A stretch of 64,000 nt of DNA from Niabella drilacis (GCF_900101395.1 NZ_FMZO01000007.1:124001-188000); one strand, 5' to 3'; shown: positions 28,931 through 38,367, counted from the stretch's first letter. Notes: generated from the letters alone by a model not told the origin. A program made the numbers and translations.

Positions 28931-29293
28931 ATGATTAAGGCGGCATATATTGCTGTGCTTCAGCGTTCCGGACCTTTGAATGGCTGCTCCTTTGCCCAGG
29001 AGATGCTGAAAGCACAGAAAAAGGTTTTCAATTTTGGCCAGATCAATCGGCAAACGGTCTTAAAGGGGATTAGCCCCGGTGCGCGTACCGTAGCAGTATA
29101 CCGGTATGGCTGTCCGGCTAAAACGGGGTATTCGCAAAATGCCCTGCAGAATGTCGTATCCACCCTTGTTCAAAGCCGGTATTTACCTTCATCTTTGATA
29201 AAAGAAACGGAAGCCGGCAAGCGGCAAATGGTGGAGCAGCTACCACCTCAAAAACGGGCGGAACCGAAAAGCCAGACGAGTAGGGACTTATAA
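28931..29293 (+). CDS. Doubtful 120-aa reading frame
   Basis: This is an ATG frame of 120 codons ending 11 bp before the SRPBCC gene. The product is basic, with a Lys/Gln-rich C-terminus and no signal, membrane segment or familiar motif. Its position would suit a gene co-transcribed with the next one, but the composition does not distinguish it from chance. Confidence 0.2.
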   Translation: MIKAAYIAVLQRSGPLNGCSFAQEMLKAQKKVFNFGQINRQTVLKGISPGARTVAVYRYGCPAKTGYSQNALQNVVSTLVQSRYLPSSLIKETEAGKRQMVEQLPPQKRAEPKSQTSRDL

Positions 29294-29303
29294 AACTATT
29301 TTT

Positions 29304-29753
29304 ATGTCAGACAACAAAGTTTCATTGCACCGGGTGCTTAAAGCGTCTCCCGAAAAAGTATATCGTGCTTTTACCGAAGCCCTGGCAATCGCTTCATGGT
29401 TGCCTCCCTGGGGTTTTCTTTGTACCGTGCACGAAATGAACGTGAAAGTAGGCTGCTCCTTTAGGATGTCGTTCCAGAATTTTACAACCGGGAACAGCCA
29501 TTCCTTTGGCGGAGATTACCTGGCGCTTGAACCGAACGCATTCCTGAAGTATACCGACAAATTTGAAGACCCGAATATGCCGGATGTTATGACCACCTCC
29601 GTATGGCTTCAAAAAACTTCTGTTGGTACGGAATTGAAGGTCTTGCAGGAGAATATACCTGCAATGATACCCGCAGAAATGTGCTACCTGGGCTGGCAGG
29701 AGTCGCTGGAAAAGCTGGCGAAGCTGGTGGAGCCTGAGATACCGGATGCATAG
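29304..29753 (+). CDS. SRPBCC/AHSA1-type domain protein
   Basis: This 149-aa START-like protein has H-R-V-L-K-A-S-P-E-K-V-Y-R-A-F-T at the N-terminus, W-L-P-P-W-G-F next, and C-Y-L-G-W-Q-E-S-L-E-K-L-A in the last helix. It is the AHSA1-related SRPBCC subgroup seen with stress-type small proteins. Ligand is unknown. It ends before a strong terminator. Confidence 0.85.
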   Translation: MSDNKVSLHRVLKASPEKVYRAFTEALAIASWLPPWGFLCTVHEMNVKVGCSFRMSFQNFTTGNSHSFGGDYLALEPNAFLKYTDKFEDPNMPDVMTTSVWLQKTSVGTELKVLQENIPAMIPAEMCYLGWQESLEKLAKLVEPEIPDA

Positions 29754-29847
29754 CAGGGCAGCAGAAGACTCCGTTTTGCCTGTGCCGGTCTGCACGATCC
29801 GCAGGAAACCGGTCCTCTGCTTTTTAATCAAGACAGGCATCTGATTT

Positions 29848-29897
29848 ATTTTGCCGGGTCTGTGTTGTAACAACACGGGCCCGGCAAAATTTTTTTG
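29848..29897 (+). terminator. Intrinsic terminator of the SRPBCC gene
   Basis: Outer arms ATTTTGCCGGG and CCCGGCAAAAT enclose an inner hairpin TGTTG-TAA-CAACA, followed by a run of T residues. This is about 95 bp past the stop codon. Confidence 0.8.
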
Positions 29898-29986
29898 TAC
29901 AAACCGGTCTTATGTTTTTTCACCCTTTTGCCGTGCCATATGCGGGCCTGTTTTATTGCTGCCGGACCGGCTAAAAAAAAATAATG

Positions 29987-30014
29987 ACGCCGACCCCTAC
30001 CACCGGCGTTTTTT
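29987..30014 (+). terminator. Terminator-like hairpin directly upstream of fecR
   Basis: ACGCCG (29987-29992), an 11-nt loop, and CGGCGT (30004-30009) are followed by six T residues. It ends 16 bp before the FecR start codon, too far from the SRPBCC gene to be its only terminator. It could attenuate fecR transcription or stop leakage into it. Confidence 0.5.
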
Positions 30015-30030
30015 CGGATATATTATGTAG

Positions 30031-31080
30031 ATGGAAAATAAAGAAATATTGCTGCTGATCGGGAAGCTGAAATCAAAACAGATTGATGCAGAGGAACTTT
30101 CCCGGTTAAAACGACTGTTGTCGGAGACCGGAACTGCGAAGGAACTTCTCGCTGATATGCAGCAGGCTTTTAGTGACCTGGAACTCAGGGAGGATAAACT
30201 CCCGGGATTTTCCCGGCAGGACCAGGTAAAAGCACAGCTGCTGAGCAAGCTGCAGGCAGGAACGCGCTCTTCAGGAAAATGGAGAAGATTATGGCCGGCG
30301 GTTGCTATAGCAGCTTCTGTACTCCTTGTGGCCGGTTTCCTGATGCTATATAAAAAACAGGAACCGGCTCCCCCTGCCATCGTTTGGCAAACCGTTGAAA
30401 CAAAACACGGGGAACATAAGCGGGTAATCCTGGGCGACGGAAGCTCGATTTTGCTGAACGGGAATTCGAGGCTTCAATATCCCGCAGGCAATTTAAAATA
30501 TATCCGGATCGTGAAGCTCGACGGGGAAGGCTTTTTTGAGGTGGCGAAAGACGCGGCCCGGCCATTCTATGTAGCGGCATCCGATTTTGTAACGCGGGTA
30601 GTGGGTACGTCGTTTAATATTGATTCCAAAATTGAAAAGACCATAGAAGTGAATACCGGGAAGGTGAATGTTTTTTCACTCAGCGCCATGCAATTTCAAT
30701 CCTGTCTCGCAAATATGCAGGCCAATCAGCAACGCTTTCAGCAGCAAATTGAGCAGATCAGTTTTAACAAGGCGGTCCTGGAAAAAGGACAGAAAGCCCG
30801 GCTTACAGGAAACGCCTGGACCGTGTTCCGCTTTAACACCAAGAACTGGCACGACAATGAGCTGGTTTATCTCAATGAGCCGCTATGGCAGGTTGCTGAA
30901 AAAGCCTACCGGTTTTACGGGGATTCCATCTATGTAAGTCCCAGGCTTTCCTCAGCCCAGATAACCATCACTTTCCGCAATAAAAACGTGGAACAGGTAG
31001 TGAAGACACTTAGTGAAATTACCAATTCGAAATTAATAAAAGATAAAAAAGACAATATATGGAAGATCCTGAATAAATAA
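30031..31080 (+). CDS. FecR family anti-sigma factor
   Basis: This 349-aa inner-membrane protein has an N-terminal cytoplasmic sigma-binding part (residues 1-90), one transmembrane helix (about 90-108, V-A-I-A-A-S-V-L-L-V-A-G-F), a FecR domain (V-E-T-K-H-G-E-H-K-R-V-I-L-G-D-G...G-E-G-F-F-E-V-A-K) and a C-terminal DUF4974-like domain. It relays the signal from the STN domain of the following SusC to an ECF sigma factor. Unusually, a Gln-rich stretch of about 35 residues is inserted between the FecR domain and the K-G-Q-K-A segment. The usual sigma gene does not precede it; the nearest is at 38368-38976. Confidence 0.9.
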   Translation: MENKEILLLIGKLKSKQIDAEELSRLKRLLSETGTAKELLADMQQAFSDLELREDKLPGFSRQDQVKAQLLSKLQAGTRSSGKWRRLWPAVAIAASVLLVAGFLMLYKKQEPAPPAIVWQTVETKHGEHKRVILGDGSSILLNGNSRLQYPAGNLKYIRIVKLDGEGFFEVAKDAARPFYVAASDFVTRVVGTSFNIDSKIEKTIEVNTGKVNVFSLSAMQFQSCLANMQANQQRFQQQIEQISFNKAVLEKGQKARLTGNAWTVFRFNTKNWHDNELVYLNEPLWQVAEKAYRFYGDSIYVSPRLSSAQITITFRNKNVEQVVKTLSEITNSKLIKDKKDNIWKILNK

Positions 31081-31096
31081 CCCATTCCAAAAAAAG

Positions 31097-31119
31097 CCAG
31101 AAGTGCATGGCACTTCTGG
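31097..31119 (+). promoter_or_regulatory. Perfect hairpin between fecR and susC
   Basis: CCAGAAGTGC-ATG-GCACTTCTGG forms a 10-bp perfect stem with a 3-nt loop, 16 bp after the FecR stop and without a T-run. A smaller pair, GTGTCT/AGACAC, follows. It may set relative expression or mRNA stability between the genes. Confidence 0.5.
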
Positions 31120-31211
31120 AGCTGTTCAAGCGTGTCTGCAGTCGGCCTGAGAAACTTCCTGAGACACAGCTGATTTATTAACAAAGTATCACCTTTATTA
31201 ACAATGCAAAG

Positions 31212-34200
31212 ATGCAAAAAAAAAGACTTACTTACTGTATCCAAAATCTCAAACAGATTATGCGCATTTCTTTTATGCTATGGGCGTTTCTTTTGACCAC
31301 CTGTATCGTTTTTGCCAGTAACAGCAGCTATGGGCAGAAGGAGCTGGAGCGAACCATTCATGTCAGTTTCAACAATATCAGTCTGCAGCAGGCACTTGAA
31401 AAGTTGCAGACGGATTATCAAATACCGCTGGCTTATAATAATGACGAGGTTTTCCTGAGGGCCCGGGTAAACTATACGGCAACCAAACAGGCAAAAGTTA
31501 TTCTTACGGACCTTTTAAAGAGTCATAATATGACTTTTGAATTGCGCCACGATTTTGTTCGCATCGTACGTCGCCAGGTGCCGGACAGGCCGGTGATTTT
31601 CCGGGAGCGCGAAATTACCGGAACGGTTGTTAATAAAGCCGGCGAGCCGCTGGCGGGAGTTTCTGTTTTTGTAAAAGATAAACCTGGCATCGGAACAACT
31701 ACGGATATCAACGGTAAATTTGTACTGGTAGTACCGTCTTCAGCAACGCTTGTGTTCCAAAATGTTTCCTATAAACCCGTGGAGATGGCCGTTGGAACGC
31801 AGCAGACCTTACAGGTAACAATGGAGCTGACGGAAAAGGGGTTAGATGAAGTAGTGGTAGTGGGCTTTGGAACACAGAAGAAAATAAGCCTTGTAGGGGC
31901 GCAGTCTACCGTAAAAGCCAGGGATCTCCAAATTCCTGTAGCCAATCTTTCCAACGCGCTCTCCGGCCGTATTGCGGGCGTGGTTTCTGTACAACGGACC
32001 GGGGAGCCGGGCTTTGATGATGCCAGTATCTGGATCCGTGGTATCTCCACTTTCAGCCAGGGCCTCAGCGAGCCATTGGTGCTGGTTGATGGTACTCCAC
32101 GCAAAATGGCCAATGTTGACCCCGAAGATATTGAGAGCTTCACTGTTTTAAAGGATGCGTCGGCAACCGCAGTTTACGGGGTAAGGGGCGCCAACGGGGT
32201 GGTGATCATTAAAACGAAAAGCGGTCGCACGGGACGCCCGAGGTTTAACTTTCGCTACTACGAAGGGATCACCGAATTTACCAGGCTGCCCGAGTTTGCA
32301 GATGGCATCACTTATATGCGCATGTCTAACGAAGCACTCACCAACCGTGGCGCCAGCCCCCTGTACAGCGAGGAACGTATTCAGAAAACAGCCAGCGGTG
32401 AGGACCCGTATCTTTACCCGAACGTGGATTGGATGGGCACCCTGTTTAACCGGCACGGCTACCAGCGACGTGGCAATCTTAATATCAACGGAGGGTCTGA
32501 TCTGACAACTTATTATGTCGGCATCAGCTACTTTGATGAAAAAGGGTTGTATAAGCAGGATGATCTGGTCAAGTACAACCAGCAGGTTGGCTATAAGCGC
32601 TATAATCTTACCTCCAACCTTACGGTTAAGCCATCGCCGCTTTCAAAAATAGAGTTGGGGATACAGGGATACCTTGCGAATGCCAACTACCCGGCAGCCG
32701 GGCAGGGGGATATCTTTGAAGGAGCCTGGTATATGACGCCGGTGGTGCATCCCCCGATGTATGAGAATGGAACCGTACCGGACCAGCGCTCGGGTTCGCT
32801 GCAAAACCCCTACGCGATGCTTACGCAAACGGGTTATGCCAACCAGTGGCGCAACCAGCTTTTTTCCAACTTACGGGCAACCCATGACCTTCCTTTTATA
32901 ACAAAGGGGCTGTCGGCCACTGCCATGTTCTCGTTTGATGTATACAACTACACCAGTATGCGGCGTACCAAACGGCCGGATGCTTTCCTTGCTACCGGCA
33001 GGGATGAAAACGGGGAAATGCAATATGAGCAAACCTATGTAGGAGAGCGCTTTTTAACGTTCAGCCGCAACAGTATCGGGGAGCGTACGATGTATGTGGA
33101 AGCGGCGCTGAACTATAACCGCTCTTTCAGCAAGCATAATACCTCGGGAATGCTGTTGTTTAATAAGAGTGACCGGCTGGATGCGCAGGCAACTAATTTT
33201 ATCAACTCGCTGCCGTACCGTTACCTGGGACTTTCCGGCCGTGCTACCTATAACTATGACAGCCGCTATTTTGGCGAATTTAATTTTGGATATAACGGAT
33301 CTGAAAACTTCGCTCCGGAAAGCCGGTTTGGGTTTTTCCCCTCTGTGGGGCTGGCCTGGGTCATCAGCGAGGAATCCTTTTTCGGTAGTTTAAAAGATCA
33401 TCTCACACTGGCCAAGATCCGTTTTTCACACGGTAAAGTGGGCAATAGTAATATAGAGGGCGACCGCAGGTTTGCTTATATTTCTACAGTGGAGGCAACT
33501 ACCGGGTACGATTTCGGAAAGGACCGGAGCAACACTTTTAAAGGGTATAATATTGGCGAGTATGGCGTTAATGTTACCTGGGAAACAGCCACCAAAACCA
33601 ACCTGGGTATTGATCTTCAAACGAAGAACAACGCCCTCGTTTTCCAGTTTGATGTATTTAAAGAGCACCGGGAAGGTATTTTCCTCCGCCGGGGCAATGT
33701 GCCCGGTTACGTAGGATTGCAGAAAGCGCCTTACGGGAACCTGGGTATTATCGAAAACAAGGGGATTGACGGCTCGCTCACCTACTCAAAAAAGATCGGT
33801 GAATTTTCCTTCCAGGTGCTTGGGAACCTCACTTACAACAGGAATAATATTATCGAAAATGACCAGCCGGCTCCTTTATATCCCTGGCTGGATCAGCGCG
33901 GGCATAAAGTAGGCCAGCGCTGGGGACTGAACGCGCTGGGCCTGTTTGAATCGGATAACGAGATCGCCAATGGGCCGTTGCACCCGGGCCTGGTGAAACC
34001 AGGGGATATCAGGTTCCAGGATGTGAACGGCGATGGAAAAATAGATGACTTTGATAAAATACCCATTGGGTATGGTACGATCCCCGAACTTGTTTACGGG
34101 TTCGGTCTTTCGGTTTCGTACGGGAGTTTTTCCGTGTCTTCCCTCTTTCAGGGCGTTGGTAATGTTGATATCATGATGAATGGTGAAGGACTCATGCCTT

Positions 34201-34568
34201 TCTCGGTTTCCATGAGCCGGGGTAACCTGCTGAGTAATATTGAAGACCGCTGGACCATCGAAAATCCCCGGCAGGATGCATTTTATCCCCGGTTATCCGA
34301 TGGGAGCCCCAATGGAAATTATAATACCAGTACCTGGTGGCTGAAAAACGGCCGTTACCTGCGTTTAAAAGACCTTCAGGCTTCCTATAAGCTGCCCGAG
34401 CGGATCATTAAACCGGTTGGCTTATCCGGCGCCAATATCTTTTTTGCCGGGTACAACCTGGTTACCTGGAGCCCGTTCCGGTTCTGGGACGTGGAATTGG
34501 GCGATGGCCGTGGCACGCGGTATCCGAATTTAAAAACCTACTCTGTTGGTGTTAATGTTAACTTTTAA
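31212..34568 (+). CDS. SusC/RagA TonB-dependent transporter with STN domain
   Basis: This 1118-aa outer-membrane transporter has a signal peptide (ending near S-Y-G-Q), then an STN domain (about 45-110; H-V-S-F-N-N-I-S-L-Q-Q-A-L-E-K-L), a carboxypeptidase-regulatory-like domain (I-T-G-T-V-V-N-K-A-G-E-P-L-A-G), a TonB-box-like V-V-V-G-F-G-T-Q-K, a plug (A-V-Y-G-V-R-G-A-N-G-V-V-I-I-K-T) and the barrel. It imports oligosaccharides or similar nutrients with its SusD partner. The STN domain signals through FecR, fitting the gene just upstream. It ends in the usual aromatic K-T-Y-S-V-G-V-N-V-N-F. Confidence 0.95.
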   Translation: MQKKRLTYCIQNLKQIMRISFMLWAFLLTTCIVFASNSSYGQKELERTIHVSFNNISLQQALEKLQTDYQIPLAYNNDEVFLRARVNYTATKQAKVILTDLLKSHNMTFELRHDFVRIVRRQVPDRPVIFREREITGTVVNKAGEPLAGVSVFVKDKPGIGTTTDINGKFVLVVPSSATLVFQNVSYKPVEMAVGTQQTLQVTMELTEKGLDEVVVVGFGTQKKISLVGAQSTVKARDLQIPVANLSNALSGRIAGVVSVQRTGEPGFDDASIWIRGISTFSQGLSEPLVLVDGTPRKMANVDPEDIESFTVLKDASATAVYGVRGANGVVIIKTKSGRTGRPRFNFRYYEGITEFTRLPEFADGITYMRMSNEALTNRGASPLYSEERIQKTASGEDPYLYPNVDWMGTLFNRHGYQRRGNLNINGGSDLTTYYVGISYFDEKGLYKQDDLVKYNQQVGYKRYNLTSNLTVKPSPLSKIELGIQGYLANANYPAAGQGDIFEGAWYMTPVVHPPMYENGTVPDQRSGSLQNPYAMLTQTGYANQWRNQLFSNLRATHDLPFITKGLSATAMFSFDVYNYTSMRRTKRPDAFLATGRDENGEMQYEQTYVGERFLTFSRNSIGERTMYVEAALNYNRSFSKHNTSGMLLFNKSDRLDAQATNFINSLPYRYLGLSGRATYNYDSRYFGEFNFGYNGSENFAPESRFGFFPSVGLAWVISEESFFGSLKDHLTLAKIRFSHGKVGNSNIEGDRRFAYISTVEATTGYDFGKDRSNTFKGYNIGEYGVNVTWETATKTNLGIDLQTKNNALVFQFDVFKEHREGIFLRRGNVPGYVGLQKAPYGNLGIIENKGIDGSLTYSKKIGEFSFQVLGNLTYNRNNIIENDQPAPLYPWLDQRGHKVGQRWGLNALGLFESDNEIANGPLHPGLVKPGDIRFQDVNGDGKIDDFDKIPIGYGTIPELVYGFGLSVSYGSFSVSSLFQGVGNVDIMMNGEGLMPFSVSMSRGNLLSNIEDRWTIENPRQDAFYPRLSDGSPNGNYNTSTWWLKNGRYLRLKDLQASYKLPERIIKPVGLSGANIFFAGYNLVTWSPFRFWDVELGDGRGTRYPNLKTYSVGVNVNF

Positions 34569-34579
34569 GTATTACAAAT

Positions 34580-36445
34580 ATGAGCTCACTATATAATTAT
34601 TTTCTGAAATTCCTGATCGTAACGGGCGCTGTTATCCTAAGCGCCGGCTGCTCAAAAAAATTCCTGGATCAGGTGCCGGATGACATGTTAACGGTGGATG
34701 AAGTATTTAACCGCCGGGACCTGTCTGAAGCCTGGCTGGCCAACGCGTATAACTATATACGGGACGAAGCGCACCGTACCAATGATACTCCCTGGGATGT
34801 ACTGTCTGATGATTGCGATGTATCGCAGCGCAACGCTCCGTACAGGGTAAACCTGGGCAACTGGAACGCGTCCTCCAACTACTGGAACTTTTGGGATCAT
34901 TATTATAAAGGGATCCGTACTGCGACCACGTTCATCAATCATATAGAGGGCAACCAGGAGATATTAAAGGAGCGGGAGGGCGCAGCGCTGATCAAGCGGA
35001 GAAAGGCGGAAGCCCGCTTCCTGAGAGCCTTTTTTTATTCCGAGATCCTGAAACAATATGGTCCGTTTATTATCCTGGGCGATGAAGAAATAGATCCGGA
35101 TCTGCCATTGACGGACCCCGCAATGCAGATGCCCCGGTCGTCCTATGATGAGTGCGTTGATTACATTATCGCTGAACTGAACCAGGCGGAAGCTGATCTG
35201 GATATTGAGCACTATTACAATGGCGATGCCGTACTGGAGAACGATATGGGCCGGGCCAGTAAACTCCTTTGCAAGGCGGTAAAAAGTAAAGTGCTGCTGT
35301 ATGCTGCCAGTCCGCTGGTGAATGGCAACACCGAGTACGCCAACTTTAAAAACCATGATGGTAAAGCCCTTATCAGTACCACTTACGATGTGGGCAAATG
35401 GACCAGGGCTGCCGAAGCAGCAAAAGCGATCATCGATTATGCAGAAACTTCAGGAAAACTGGGGCTCTATAAGAAATATACCAGTGGTGTGCTGGATCCG
35501 TATCTTTCTTACAGGGATGCTTTCCTGGATTCGTGGAATATAGAATGGATCCTGGCAAGGGGCAAAAATAACCTTAGCAGCTACCAGCGGTCGTCTACAC
35601 CCCGTTTAGCAAACGGGTATGCTTCTATGGGGCCTACACAGCAATTGATTGATGCTTACAGGATGGCGAATGGCGAGAGCCCTGTGGAGGGGTACAATAG
35701 CGACGGAAGCCCTGTTGTCAACAGCGCCAGCGGCTATTCCGAAACAGGATTTTCCAGCTTCCGCGCACCGGGATCAACACGGGCCAAGAACACCTTTAAT
35801 ATGTATATTAACCGGGAACCGCGTTTTTATGCCACGGTTACCTACAGCGGCAGCGACTGGATCAATACGACTTCGAGCCTGGGCGTAAGGGAGATCGAAT
35901 TGTACTATACCGGTGAATCAGGGAAAGGCGGCTCGCATGATTATTCGGAAACAGGCTATATTTTCCGGAAAAATATTTCACCCACCTATCACCCCACGCA
36001 AAATAATGTGGCCCGCCCGTTTGTGATGATGCGCTATGCAGAAATACTGCTGAACTATGTTGAAGCGCTCAATGAATCGCAGCCATCTAATCCTGATGTA
36101 CTGAAATATCTTAACCAGGTACGCGAGCGGGGAGGTTTACCGGCATTGACAGCCGGTCTGGGTCAATCGGAAATGCGCCGGCATATCCGCACGGAAAGAC
36201 GTATTGAGTTAACCATGGAGCAGCTCCGGTACTTCGATACAAGGCGCTGGAAAATTGCAGAGCAAACCGATGGCGGATCTTTTTATGGTATGAATGTAGA
36301 GGGGGGTACCTCCAATACAGACCTGAACTTTTTTAAGAGGACCCGGTTTGAGACCAGAGTGTTCCGGAAGAGTTTCTATTTCTTCCCGATCCCGCAAACA
36401 GAAGTTCAACGTAATCAAAACCTCGTGCAAAATCCCGGCTGGTAA
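34580..36445 (+). CDS. SusD/RagB surface nutrient-binding lipoprotein
   Basis: This 621-aa SusD-family lipoprotein lies 11 bp after its SusC. The leader ends I-L-S-A-G-C-S-K-K. SusD-like N-terminal residues (F-L-D-Q-V-P-D-D-M-L-T-V-D-E-V-F), the TPR-like helical body (R-R-K-A-E-A-R-F-L-R-A-F-F-Y) and the C-terminal R-H-I-R-T-E-R-R-I-E-L-T-M-E...R-Y-F-D-T-R-R-W are all present. It caps the SusC barrel and delivers the ligand. The ligand is unknown. Confidence 0.95.
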   Translation: MSSLYNYFLKFLIVTGAVILSAGCSKKFLDQVPDDMLTVDEVFNRRDLSEAWLANAYNYIRDEAHRTNDTPWDVLSDDCDVSQRNAPYRVNLGNWNASSNYWNFWDHYYKGIRTATTFINHIEGNQEILKEREGAALIKRRKAEARFLRAFFYSEILKQYGPFIILGDEEIDPDLPLTDPAMQMPRSSYDECVDYIIAELNQAEADLDIEHYYNGDAVLENDMGRASKLLCKAVKSKVLLYAASPLVNGNTEYANFKNHDGKALISTTYDVGKWTRAAEAAKAIIDYAETSGKLGLYKKYTSGVLDPYLSYRDAFLDSWNIEWILARGKNNLSSYQRSSTPRLANGYASMGPTQQLIDAYRMANGESPVEGYNSDGSPVVNSASGYSETGFSSFRAPGSTRAKNTFNMYINREPRFYATVTYSGSDWINTTSSLGVREIELYYTGESGKGGSHDYSETGYIFRKNISPTYHPTQNNVARPFVMMRYAEILLNYVEALNESQPSNPDVLKYLNQVRERGGLPALTAGLGQSEMRRHIRTERRIELTMEQLRYFDTRRWKIAEQTDGGSFYGMNVEGGTSNTDLNFFKRTRFETRVFRKSFYFFPIPQTEVQRNQNLVQNPGW

Positions 36446-36476
36446 TCTTTTACCGTCCACTTAATGTAATTATACA

Positions 36477-37469
36477 ATGACAAATAAAATCATAACAACG
36501 CCCCGGCTTATTACCACCGGCAGTTTATTGGTACTATGCCTGTTATTTCAGAACTGTAAGAAGCCCGCCTTTAAGGTGGAGGATCCTGAATCTTATGCGC
36601 ATGTGTTTATGCCGCTGGCAAGTAACGGGGCTATCACAAAAGCACTCCCCATTAAAGATGAGTGGATCAGCAGCTCCCTGGGTGTGGGCTATGGCGGTCC
36701 TGCAGAACTGAGCCAGGCAATTGATATTACCCTGGAGATCGACCCGGCATCGATCGCGACCTACAATGAGCAAAACAATACCAGTTATGAACTGCCGCCG
36801 GCCGGAAGTTACCGGCTGAGCGGGGACCAGGTCCAGATCGCATCCGGAAAGAACGGGAGTAACTCCGTTTCGCTGGATATAAACCCGCTGAAACTGGGTG
36901 GTACCCGGGCGTATCTTGTTCCCGTAAGCATTAAAACAGTAAGCTCCACCCTCACAGTAGCGGCGGGGCTGAAGACTACTTATTTTATTGTGAACGGGTT
37001 TTATGAAACCAATCCCTTTGCTCCTTACCCGATCAGCGACTGGAAGATACATGATTATTCGGATGATGACTACGACGCTATTGGCGGCCGGGCGCCTTAT
37101 TGCATTGATGGAGATGTAAATACCTGCTGGCTGTCTACCTACCGGCGGGTCAATGGCTGGCGGCCGGGCCATCCGCACTACGTAACGATCGATATGCAAA
37201 AGAGCCAGGTATTGCATGGTATTAAACTGTATGGCCGCCGTGGTGCTTCAAATGCTTATCTGTTCCCCAAGACTGTACAGATAGAAACAAGCGAGGACGC
37301 TGTAACCTGGAGCACAGCCGGTATTTTTACAATTGCAGCATCTTCTGATGAAACTGCAGCCACCATGTATCTTGAGAAAAGCGTCGCCGGCCGTTATATG
37401 AAGGTGACGGTACTGAGCAGTGCCACGGGCGGCGAAACAACCGCGGTGGCAGAAATTGAAGCCTTCTGA
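36477..37469 (+). CDS. DUF1735 plus discoidin (F5/8 C) lipoprotein
   Basis: This 330-aa surface lipoprotein (leader ends L-L-F-Q-N-C) has an N-terminal DUF1735-type beta domain (about 40-175) as found in SusE-like binding proteins. A C-terminal F5/8 type C/discoidin domain (about 195-330; A-P-Y-C-I-D-G-D-V-N-T-C-W-L-S-T-Y, H-Y-V-T-I-D-M-Q-K-S-Q) binds sugar or lipid headgroups in relatives. No catalytic domain is present. It follows SusD and precedes the phosphatase-fold gene, so it likely helps capture the same substrate. Confidence 0.85.
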   Translation: MTNKIITTPRLITTGSLLVLCLLFQNCKKPAFKVEDPESYAHVFMPLASNGAITKALPIKDEWISSSLGVGYGGPAELSQAIDITLEIDPASIATYNEQNNTSYELPPAGSYRLSGDQVQIASGKNGSNSVSLDINPLKLGGTRAYLVPVSIKTVSSTLTVAAGLKTTYFIVNGFYETNPFAPYPISDWKIHDYSDDDYDAIGGRAPYCIDGDVNTCWLSTYRRVNGWRPGHPHYVTIDMQKSQVLHGIKLYGRRGASNAYLFPKTVQIETSEDAVTWSTAGIFTIAASSDETAATMYLEKSVAGRYMKVTVLSSATGGETTAVAEIEAF

Positions 37470-37488
37470 TAATCTGTATTATTTCAAT

Positions 37489-38316
37489 ATGAATATGTTT
37501 GGAAAACGATATATGTATGCTTTTTTTTTCCTCTTCTGCGCTTGCAGCAAGGGGAAAAAAGAAGCTCCGAAAACAGATCCTCCCCTGCAAAAAGAGGTTA
37601 CGGTAAAAACGATGACCTACAATATTTATGGTGCGCGCAGCGGGGGGATTCCGGACCTGCAGGCCATTGCGGATGTCATTAAACGCGTAGATCCGGAACT
37701 GGTGGCCCTTCAGGAAGTTGATAAGTTCACGACCCGCAATGCGAACAACGGGGATATTGCCAAAGAGCTGGCCCGGCTCACCAATATGGATTATTTTTTT
37801 GCCAAAGCCATAGATACCTATGGCGGGGAATACGGCGATGCGGTGCTGTCTAAATTGCCGGTGAAGGAAAAAAAAGCCTATAACCTGGAGGTAGACCCGG
37901 CCCTTGGCGGGGAGCGGAGATCCGTTGCCCGGATCCTGGTAGAAAAAGAAGGGAAACCATTCTATTTCATCAGCACCCACTTTGATCATCTGGGCGATGA
38001 ACGCAACCGTATCAGGCAGGCACAGGACTTTGTAGCACTTGTTAAAACGTTTGACAAGCCGGTTATTGTGGGGGCCGATTTCAATGCGCTTCCTGCTTCC
38101 AATACTATTGAGTTACTGCGCGGGCATTTTTCATTGGGCTGCTTAAATGGCGACTGCAAGCAGTTCACCTTTTCAACTGCGGCTCCTAACCGGACCATAG
38201 ATTATCTCATCTATGCGCCGCTGAATGCGTTTACGACGAAGTTGTACAGTGTTTACGACTGGGCAAACAGGGAGTCGGACCATTTTCCTGTGCAGGCTAC
38301 ATTTACCGTCCGGTAA
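37489..38316 (+). CDS. Endonuclease/exonuclease/phosphatase family lipoprotein
   Basis: This 275-aa metal-dependent phosphoesterase-fold protein is secreted with a lipoprotein leader (F-F-F-L-F-C-A-C-S-K). The EEP motifs are visible: N-I-Y-G-A-R, L-Q-E-V-D with the metal Glu, T-H-F-D-H-L-G-D, G-A-D-F-N-A-L-P, and S-D-H-F-P-V with the final His. The fold includes nucleases, sphingomyelinases and inositol phosphatases; the substrate here is unknown. The start at 37489 gives the leader; an in-frame ATG at 37420 overlaps the previous gene. As the last gene of a SusCD unit, it suggests a phosphate-ester-containing substrate. Confidence 0.85.
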   Translation: MNMFGKRYMYAFFFLFCACSKGKKEAPKTDPPLQKEVTVKTMTYNIYGARSGGIPDLQAIADVIKRVDPELVALQEVDKFTTRNANNGDIAKELARLTNMDYFFAKAIDTYGGEYGDAVLSKLPVKEKKAYNLEVDPALGGERRSVARILVEKEGKPFYFISTHFDHLGDERNRIRQAQDFVALVKTFDKPVIVGADFNALPASNTIELLRGHFSLGCLNGDCKQFTFSTAAPNRTIDYLIYAPLNAFTTKLYSVYDWANRESDHFPVQATFTVR

Positions 38317-38367
38317 AACACCCGCTATAAGCGCTCGGGTTGTGTTGAGCGCGTGCTGCACCGGCGG

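Larger units (their letters stand above)
28261..29303. other. Gene-poor kilobase
   Basis: No recognised gene was found. It contains a candidate 22-codon hydrophobic frame (28628-28696, minus) and a 120-codon frame (28931-29293, plus), both listed separately with low confidence. Nothing else structured was seen. Confidence 0.5.
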
